DNA of 9,603 bases from Alphaproteobacteria bacterium (GTDB lineage Bacteria > Pseudomonadota > Alphaproteobacteria > Kiloniellales > J153): contig RFLL01000115.1 in assembly GCA_003693905.1 (NCBI GenBank), positions 1-9,603 of the forward strand. The letters are read 5' to 3'. Shown here in pieces: positions 6,774 to 9,603 of this stretch (position 1 is the first letter of the stretch; the number at the start of each line of letters is the position of its first letter). Under the pieces are notes generated by a model. That model was not told the origin of the DNA. It made no database searches and saw nothing but the letters and a program-made list of their open reading frames with translations. Made by a program: the position numbers and the translations under genes.

Positions 6774-7139
6774 ATGAGCAACGAGACCATTCCAGCGCGA
6801 AGCGGCGAGTTCGACGGGCGGGTGCTCGACGAGCTTTACGCGACCATCGAAAGCCGCCGCGGCGACGACCCTCGCGAATCGCGTACGGCCAGGCTGTTCG
6901 CCAAGGGCGAGAAGAAGATCGCCCAGAAGGTGGGCGAAGAGGCGGTTGAGACCGTGATCGAAGGGGTCGCCGGCAAACCCGGTGCGCTGATCGAAGAAAG
7001 CGCCGATCTGCTTTATCACCTGCTGGTCCTGTGGGCGGCGCGTGGGGTGACGCCGGGCGAGGTGTGGGCGGCCCTGGCGGCGCGCCGCGGCATCTCGGGG
7101 ATCGCCGCAAAGGCGGCCCGGAAGTCGAGCCCCGACTGA
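6774..7139 (+). CDS. hisE: Phosphoribosyl-ATP pyrophosphatase HisE
   Basis: HisE removes pyrophosphate from phosphoribosyl-ATP, the second step of histidine synthesis. The 121-residue protein is an all-helical MazG-like pyrophosphohydrolase. The Mg-binding helices are visible as KKIAQKVGEEAVETVIEG (47-64, with Glu56 and Glu59) and EESADLLYHLLVLW (74-87, with Glu75 and Asp78). It is not fused to HisI, so a separate hisI must exist elsewhere. Start ATG 6774 lies 35 bp after hisF and lacks a good Shine-Dalgarno sequence. The N-terminal residues DGRVLDELYATIESRR match the family start well, so this start is likely right. The C-terminal Ala/Lys/Arg-rich tail is slightly longer than in compact HisE proteins. 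Confidence 0.95.
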   Translation: MSNETIPARSGEFDGRVLDELYATIESRRGDDPRESRTARLFAKGEKKIAQKVGEEAVETVIEGVAGKPGALIEESADLLYHLLVLWAARGVTPGEVWAALAARRGISGIAAKAARKSSPD

Positions 7140-7186
7140 ACCGCATATATCCTGCGCCTCAGCCAAGCAAGGAGCGCCGAGCGACG

Positions 7187-7555
7187 ATGACATATGACCC
7201 GAACAACGTTTTCGCCAAGATCCTGCGTGGCGAGATTCCATGCAACAAGGTCTACGAAGACGAGCACGTGCTCGCCTTCCACGACATCAATCCGCAGACG
7301 CCGGTCCACATTCTGGTCATTCCCAAGGGCGCCTACGAATCGTTCGACGATTTTTCCGCCAAGGCCTCGGATGCGGAAATCGCGGGATTTGTCCGTGCGG
7401 TCGGGAAGATCACCCGCGATCAGGGCCTGGTTGCCGACGGCTATCGCATCCTGGCCAATACCGGGCGCAACGCCCACCAGGAAGTGCCCCACTTCCACAT
7501 GCACATTTTTGCAGGCAAGGACCTTGGCCGCATGATCAAGCCGGCCAACAAGTAG
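7187..7555 (+). CDS. HIT-family (HINT-like) nucleotide-binding hydrolase
   Basis: This 122-residue protein belongs to the histidine-triad family, which hydrolyses or transfers nucleotidyl groups from substrates such as AMP-phosphoramidates. The triad is PHFHMHIF at 101-108, with His104 the expected nucleophile, preceded by NTGRNAHQEV (91-100) as in HINT proteins. The N-terminal block NVFAKILRGEIPCNKVYEDEH (7-27) and VHILVIPK (40-47) are equally typical. ATG 7187 follows AAGGAG (7169-7174), with a rather long 12-base spacing. It lies 47 bp after hisE and probably ends the histidine operon. A 122-residue HIT protein downstream of hisE is what I remember from Azospirillum brasilense, so the linkage seems conserved. 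Its physiological substrate here is unknown. Confidence 0.95.
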   Translation: MTYDPNNVFAKILRGEIPCNKVYEDEHVLAFHDINPQTPVHILVIPKGAYESFDDFSAKASDAEIAGFVRAVGKITRDQGLVADGYRILANTGRNAHQEVPHFHMHIFAGKDLGRMIKPANK

Positions 7556-7560
7556 ACATC

Positions 7561-7613
7561 GCCCGGCCGGCGCAATCTCGCGTCGGCGCGACGTCCATTC
7601 GCCCGGCCAGCGC
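7561..7613 (+). repeat. Imperfect 13-bp direct repeat between convergent genes
   Basis: GCCCGGCCGGCGC at 7561-7573 and GCCCGGCCAGCGC at 7601-7613 differ at one base. They occupy the two ends of the 59-bp gap between the HIT gene and the minus-strand gene. No function is evident, and GC-rich composition makes chance matches more likely. Confidence 0.35.
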
Positions 7614-7614
7614 G

Positions 7615-7878
7615 TCAGTGACGCAGCGACGCCGCCGCCCGGGTGCCGGCGCCGGGCTCAGTCCGCTCCGCGATCCAGCGTACGGCCGCACTCAGGGCCT
7701 CACGGCCCACCTCGTCGGCGACGATCCGGTAGGCCTCTTCGATCGCCCCCTCGACCTGCCGGGCGAGGGCGTCGCGCCCGTGCGCCCGCAACAGACGGGC
7801 CAGTGAAGATCCATGCGCCAGCGACAACGCCGCTGCACGGGCCTGGTATGCATGCGCTTGTTCGTCGGAATCGGCCAC
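7615..7878 (-). CDS. Small protein of unknown function (87 residues)
   Basis: I do not recognise this protein. A minus-strand frame from GTG 7878 to TGA 7617-7615 encodes 87 residues, and its codons are GC-rich at third positions like the neighbouring real genes. GGGAG (7890-7886) lies 7 bases before the GTG, a good ribosome-binding site. The sequence is rich in Ala, Arg and Glu and should be largely helical: SSLARLLRAHGRDALARQVE and EEAYRIVADEVGREALSAAV look like amphipathic helices. There is no signal peptide, membrane segment or cysteine. The frame stays open upstream to 8133, but that part is AT-rich, has different codon use and is unlikely to be translated. A sigma-70-like promoter lies upstream at 7993-8022. 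It converges on the HIT gene. Confidence 0.6.
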   Translation of the reverse strand: MADSDEQAHAYQARAAALSLAHGSSLARLLRAHGRDALARQVEGAIEEAYRIVADEVGREALSAAVRWIAERTEPGAGTRAAASLRH

Positions 7879-7885
7879 GGCGAAG

Positions 7886-7890
7886 CTCCC
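7886..7890 (-). promoter_or_regulatory. Ribosome-binding site for the small unknown gene
   Basis: GGGAG on the minus strand lies 7 bases before GTG 7878. It is the main reason for choosing this start over upstream codons in the same frame. Confidence 0.5.
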
Positions 7891-7992
7891 GGTTTTTCGT
7901 TTCGCGCGCGGGCGGCTCGATGCGGCTGATGAGGTCCGCGCCGCGGCGAAACCGCCCCTGAATGTGCTCTGGTTACCCCATATGTAGGGATG

Positions 7993-8022
7993 ATAGTACA
8001 TAAAACCGCAATACTTTGTTAA
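7993..8022 (-). promoter_or_regulatory. Candidate sigma-70 promoter for the small unknown gene
   Basis: On the minus strand, TTAACA (8022-8017, five of six matches to TTGACA) is followed after 18 bases by TACTAT (7998-7993, four of six matches to TATAAT). This would start a transcript near 7986 with a leader of about 110 bases. The -35 box lies within the palindrome TGTTAACA, which could also be a regulator site. Confidence 0.4.
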
Positions 8023-8127
8023 CACAACAAGAAAAGCCGCTTCTTCAGCCTGACCTGACGACATCGGCGTCTTGAAACCGTTTGCGACGCGATACATCCT
8101 TTTTTCAACAAATGCCGGACGCGGGGC

Positions 8128-8155
8128 TTGCAAAATTCGGGGGCCGGCCCATAAC
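8128..8155 (+). promoter_or_regulatory. Candidate promoter for the phasin gene
   Basis: TTGCAA (8128-8133) and CATAAC (8150-8155) are separated by 16 bases, each matching four of six consensus positions. It is the best housekeeping-type promoter I see ahead of the phasin gene and would leave a leader of about 150 bases. TTGACC at 8182-8187 is an alternative -35 but has no -10 partner at suitable spacing. Confidence 0.3.
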
Positions 8156-8294
8156 CTTATTTAGAGCATGGTTAATGAAGGTTGACCTCTCCCTCGCGGC
8201 CACCCGGGACAAGGCGGTGACGGGCGGGGGGCGGTCCGCAGAGCAGCCCATGAGGGCGGCGCGGGCGGTCGGATCTCTCGAAGCCGACCCATTC

Positions 8295-8300
8295 AGGAGG
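8295..8300 (+). promoter_or_regulatory. Strong ribosome-binding site for the phasin gene
   Basis: A perfect AGGAGG lies 9 bases before ATG 8310 and fixes the start, although the frame is open much further upstream. The strength of the site fits an abundant granule protein. Confidence 0.75.
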
Positions 8301-8309
8301 ATCACAACC

Positions 8310-8792
8310 ATGGCGAAGGCGACAAGCAGCAAGATGACGTCGCAGACGGCAACACCCAGCGCGGCGGAGGTCGAGGCGCTGTTGGCGCGCAACGGGCGCA
8401 CTCTGGAGGCGATGATCAAGGCCAACGGGGCCGTGCTCGAAGGCATGGCCAAGCTCGGGCGCGAGATGCTCGAATTCGGCAACGCCCGGATCCGCGAGGA
8501 TTTGGAGGCGTCCGAAACCCTGATGAAGTGCAAGGACCCGCAGGAAGCCTTTCGGCTTCAATGCGATTTTGCACGCCGCGCCACGCAGCAATACTTTGAG
8601 GAAGCGACCCGGCTGATGGAGCTGACGGCACAGATCACGCGCAACTGCTGGGCGCCGCTCGAAGAAACGGGGCGCGCGGGGACAGCGGAACCGGAGCGGG
8701 CGGAATCGGCTCCGGCGCCCAAGGCTCAGGCAAAGAGCCAGACGCAGCCCGGCCCGACGAAGCCGGAAACCGCGGCCCAGCCCGCGGGCTGA
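8310..8792 (+). CDS. Phasin family protein (PHA granule-associated)
   Basis: Phasins coat polyhydroxyalkanoate granules in the cytoplasm and control their size and number. The 160-residue protein has a helical phasin-type core at about 20-118: EVEALLARNGRTLEAMIKANGAVLEG is followed by REMLEFGNARIREDLEASE, then DPQEAFRLQCDFARRATQQYFEEATRLMELTAQI. This order of helices with the D-P-x-E-x-x-x-L-Q segment is typical of the phasin family. A short Ala/Pro/Glu/Lys/Gln-rich tail (121-160) is probably disordered. The N-terminal 19 residues are Ser/Thr-rich. There is no signal peptide or membrane segment. No PHA synthase or depolymerase gene lies in the window, so the gene appears free-standing with its own leader and strong ribosome-binding site. 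It converges on the Mg-chelatase-like gene. Confidence 0.88.
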   Translation: MAKATSSKMTSQTATPSAAEVEALLARNGRTLEAMIKANGAVLEGMAKLGREMLEFGNARIREDLEASETLMKCKDPQEAFRLQCDFARRATQQYFEEATRLMELTAQITRNCWAPLEETGRAGTAEPERAESAPAPKAQAKSQTQPGPTKPETAAQPAG

Positions 8793-8807
8793 ACAGGCGC
8801 CTTTGAA

Positions 8808-8824
8808 GGGGCCGCTCAGGCCCC
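8808..8824. terminator. Hairpin between the convergent phasin and YifB/ComM genes
   Basis: GGGGCC (8808-8813) and GGCCCC (8819-8824) form a 6-bp GC stem with the loop GCTCA. The loop contains the stop codon of the minus-strand gene. No clear T-run follows in either direction; on the minus strand only TTC follows. It could act as a weak bidirectional terminator in this 23-bp gap. Confidence 0.35.
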
Positions 8825-9603
8825 GGGCACGACGCGGCGATAGGACAGCGCCTCGGCGATGTGGGGGCGCCGGACCGCCTCGCTTCCGGCCAGATCGGCC
8901 AGGGTGCGCGCCACCCGCAGGACGCGGTGATAGCCGCGTGCCGTCAGCTTCATGTGCGCGGCGGCGCGGCGCAGCAGGGCCCGGCCCTCGGCATCGGGGG
9001 TGGCGACCTCTTCCAGCAGGACGCCGTCGGCTTCGGCGTTGGTGCGCGGCCGGCGCTCTTCCGGGACCCTCGCGTAGCGGGCGCTCTGGCGCTGCCGGGC
9101 GGTGGCGACGCGGGCGGCGACAGCGGCTGAACCTTCGGCCGGCGGTGGCAGATCGAGATCGGCGGGTGAGACCGCCGGCACTTCGACGTGCAGGTCGATG
9201 CGGTCGAACAGGGGCCCGGAGATGCGCGCCTGATAGTCGCGGGCGCACTTCGGTGCCCGCGCACAGGCCAGCGCCGGATCATCAAGGTGGCCGCAACGGC
9301 ACGGGTTCATCGCCGCCACCAGTTGCACCCGGGCCGGATAGACGACGTGGGCGTTGGCCCGCGCCACCGCGACCCGCCCCGTCTCCAGGGGCTGGCGCAG
9401 CGCCTCCAGGCTGGGACGGGCGAATTCCGGCAATTCATCAAGGAACAGGACGCCCAGATGGGCCAGCGAAACCTCACCGGGGCGCGCCCGCAGCCCGCCG
9501 CCGGTGAGCGCGGCGAGCGAGGCCGAATGGTGCGGATCGCGAAACGGGCGCCGGCGCAGCAGGCGGCCGCCGTCGAGCAGCCCGGCAATCGAATGGATCA
9601 TGC
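8816..9603 (-). CDS. comM: YifB/ComM-type Mg-chelatase-like AAA+ ATPase (C-terminal part)
   Basis: About 261 residues of the C-terminal half are present; family members have about 500, so the start lies beyond 9603 and the Met at 9601 is internal. Counting from that Met, RPFRDPHHSAS lies at 18-28, Walker B VLFLDELPEF at 51-60, NPCRCG at 99-104 with further Cys at 113 and 119 (a putative zinc site), SGPLFDRIDLHVEV at 128-141, and the Mg-chelatase C-terminal domain ARGYHRVLRVARTLADL at 221-237 and HIAEALSYR at 247-255. The Walker A lies outside the window. In Vibrio, ComM is a helicase that promotes branch migration during natural transformation; most bacteria carry the family regardless of competence. 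The stop codon lies in a hairpin shared with the convergent phasin gene. Confidence 0.94.
   Translation of the reverse strand, partial: MIHSIAGLLDGGRLLRRRPFRDPHHSASLAALTGGGLRARPGEVSLAHLGVLFLDELPEFARPSLEALRQPLETGRVAVARANAHVVYPARVQLVAAMNPCRCGHLDDPALACARAPKCARDYQARISGPLFDRIDLHVEVPAVSPADLDLPPPAEGSAAVAARVATARQRQSARYARVPEERRPRTNAEADGVLLEEVATPDAEGRALLRRAAAHMKLTARGYHRVLRVARTLADLAGSEAVRRPHIAEALSYRRVVPGA

Larger units (their letters stand above)
7879..8309. other. Gene-free region with an AT-rich core
   Basis: This stretch of about 430 bp separates the divergent small unknown gene and the phasin gene. Its centre, about 7965-8175, is visibly richer in A and T than anything else in the window. It contains the palindrome TGTTAACA (8017-8024), a T-run of six at 8100-8105, and one candidate promoter for each flanking gene. 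The frames open across it have codon use unlike the neighbours, and I see no convincing gene or tRNA. Confidence 0.6.

Noticed and set aside
7578..7591. Hairpin TCGCG-TCGG-CGCGA between the HIT gene and the small gene
   Set aside because: The stem is only 5 bp with no T-run on either strand, too weak to call a terminator.
8067..8105. Possible terminator: GCGTC/GACGC arms followed by TTTTTT
   Set aside because: A 5-bp stem with a 14-base loop and a 9-base gap before the T-run does not make a credible intrinsic terminator, and no plus-strand gene ends just upstream.
8117..8131. Sigma-54-like promoter (GG ... TTGC) before the phasin gene
   Set aside because: The spacing between the GG and GC elements is 11 instead of the required 10, and the TGGCAC part is missing.
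7879..8133. N-terminal extension of the small unknown gene up to 8133
   Set aside because: The codons are AT-rich and unlike the rest, and the frame would run through the proposed promoter. GTG 7878 has a proper ribosome-binding site.
7879..8309. PhaR operator (CTGC-N-GCAG type) upstream of the phasin gene
   Set aside because: I searched by eye for paired CTGC and GCAG half-sites and found no matching pair.
8172..9248. Long minus-strand frame crossing the phasin gene and the YifB/ComM gene
   Set aside because: It is Arg/Pro-rich without motifs, conflicts with two well-supported genes, and ignores the phasin ribosome-binding site.
1..9603. CRISPR array, insertion sequence, integrase site, tRNA or rRNA
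   Set aside because: No regularly spaced repeats, transposase or integrase motifs, terminal inverted repeats, cloverleaf sequence or rRNA-like stretch were seen on either strand.

Overview
The window looks like a chromosomal segment of an alphaproteobacterium, most likely a Rhodospirillales-type organism. It is strongly GC-rich with GC-rich third codon positions. It carries a monofunctional hisB, the order hisB-hisH-GNAT-hisA-hisF-hisE-HIT, an hslVU pair transcribed away from hisB, and a Smr plus XRE pair next to hslU. This gene order recalls the histidine cluster described for Azospirillum brasilense; that comparison is from memory and was not searched.

Layout. Positions 1-78 hold the 3' tail of an unidentified plus-strand gene. 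A Smr-domain protein (68-688) overlaps it, followed by a small XRE-type DNA-binding protein (819-1229). Convergent to these is the minus-strand operon hslV-hslU (3144 down to 1236), encoding the two-part HslVU ATP-dependent protease. A short divergent intergenic region (3145-3245) separates hslV from the plus-strand histidine operon: hisB, a roughly 100-bp gap with a GC hairpin, hisH, an acetyltransferase, hisA, hisF, hisE and a HIT-family protein (3246-7555). The genes from hisH to hisF overlap by 4-7 nt and are probably translationally coupled. HisH and HisF form imidazole-glycerol-phosphate synthase. HisE, HisA, HisF/HisH and HisB cover four steps of the pathway; hisG, hisI, hisC, hisN and hisD must lie elsewhere.

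After the operon comes a more accessory stretch: a small minus-strand gene of unknown function (7615-7878), a roughly 430-bp gene-free region with an AT-rich core carrying candidate promoters in both directions, and a phasin gene (8310-8792) that suggests the organism stores polyhydroxyalkanoate. Convergent with the phasin gene is the C-terminal half of a YifB/ComM-type Mg-chelatase-like ATPase, which runs off the right edge.

No mobile element, CRISPR array, tRNA or rRNA was seen. Most of the window is conserved housekeeping DNA and I found no convincing new multi-gene system. The points most worth checking are the acetyltransferase locked into the histidine operon, the apparent lack of ribosome-binding sites at both hslV and hisB together with a sigma-32-like promoter almost touching the hslV start, repeated dyads around the XRE start, and the unknown small gene with its promoter in the AT-rich island.
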